Source: Enterocloster alcoholdehydrogenati (lineage in GTDB: Bacteria; Bacillota; Clostridia; Lachnospirales; Lachnospiraceae). Taken from it: a DNA stretch of 64,000 nt. Position numbers and translations under genes: made by a program. Where the stretch lies: contig NZ_BLTJ01000012.1 in assembly GCF_013282095.1 (NCBI RefSeq), forward strand, positions 60,389 to 124,388. The letters run 5' to 3'. Below are positions 63,950-64,000 of this stretch, one piece after another (position 1 is the first letter of the stretch; each line of letters starts with the position of its first letter). The notes beneath the pieces were generated by a model that saw nothing but the letters and a program-made list of their open reading frames with translations, had not been told where the DNA came from and ran no database searches.

Positions 63950-64000
63950 TTACTAATTATGCTGACTGAAACAGTATACTATACTTTTTCTATTTTTGCA

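Noticed and set aside
1..64000. CRISPR arrays, insertion sequences, prophage or integrase genes
   Set aside because: No regularly spaced repeats and no transposase, integrase or phage-like proteins were seen on either strand.

Overview
The window looks like a chromosomal segment of a spore-forming Clostridia, most likely family Lachnospiraceae. The evidence is a spore-gene neighbourhood in Bacillus/Clostridium order (yabO-yabP-yabQ-divIC-spoIIE-tilS/hpt-ftsH), an A/V-type ATPase operon, mannose-family PTS genes, rubrerythrin, TTG starts and strong GGAGG ribosome sites. Base composition is mixed by eye, except for an AT-rich island near 46.3-50.7 kb. There is no prophage, transposase, CRISPR array or rRNA. 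The genus cannot be fixed from sequence alone.

Layout. 1-7.2 kb (minus): ftsH (cut by the window edge), an in-frame tilS-hpt fusion, a short SpoIIE without its membrane half, divIC, yabQ, yabP, rqcP and HU. 7.2-15.7 kb (minus): nine-gene A/V-ATPase operon G-C-I-K-F-E-A-B-D. 16-19.2 kb: a chemoreceptor and a DUF4145/SH3 membrane protein. 19.3-27.3 kb (minus): a sugar-sensing cluster (mannose-family PTS EIIA-B-C-D, two anchored sugar-binding proteins, a NarL-type two-component pair and a Cof phosphatase). 27.6-30.9 kb: trmB, a tRNA-Lys, an amino-acid permease and a class-I amidotransferase hydrolase. 31-37.6 kb (minus): a sulfur-amino-acid operon metN-metI-metQ-M20 deacylase-metN-metI-metQ, preceded by a Met/Cys-rich leader ORF and a terminator/antiterminator pair. 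37.8-45.2 kb (plus): Rrf2 regulator, MscS channel, second tRNA-Lys, MATE exporter, a tRNA-Lys relic, TIGR01906 protein, D,D-carboxypeptidase and a KdpDE-like pair. 45.2-50.4 kb (minus): DEDDh exonuclease, then the AT-rich tannase / LysR / CitMHS transporter locus. 50.8-57.9 kb (minus): a LysR-linked NikABCDE-type operon ending in an AstE/AspA-like metallohydrolase. 58-63.2 kb (minus): rubrerythrin and a 1490-residue TPR/SUFU multidomain protein. 63.4-64 kb: a structured RNA element and tRNA-Cys, tRNA-Glu and tRNA-Asn.

How the parts work together. The left end combines sporulation, division, translation fidelity and an ion-pumping ATPase. The centre is a set of nutrient-sensing and uptake modules (PTS sugar, Met/Cys-type amino acids, aromatic esters, nickel or a metal chelate). 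The most notable item is the met-operon leader at 37441-37701. It has a short ORF with clustered Met and Cys codons, an intrinsic terminator, and a 14-nt segment of the ORF complementary to the terminator's 5' side. This is the anatomy of a translation-controlled sulfur-amino-acid attenuator, beside a divergent cysteine-rich Rrf2 regulator. Other notable items are the tRNA-Lys duplication with a decayed third copy, the three-way-junction RNA upstream of the SUFU protein, and the membrane-less SpoIIE behind paired 0A boxes.
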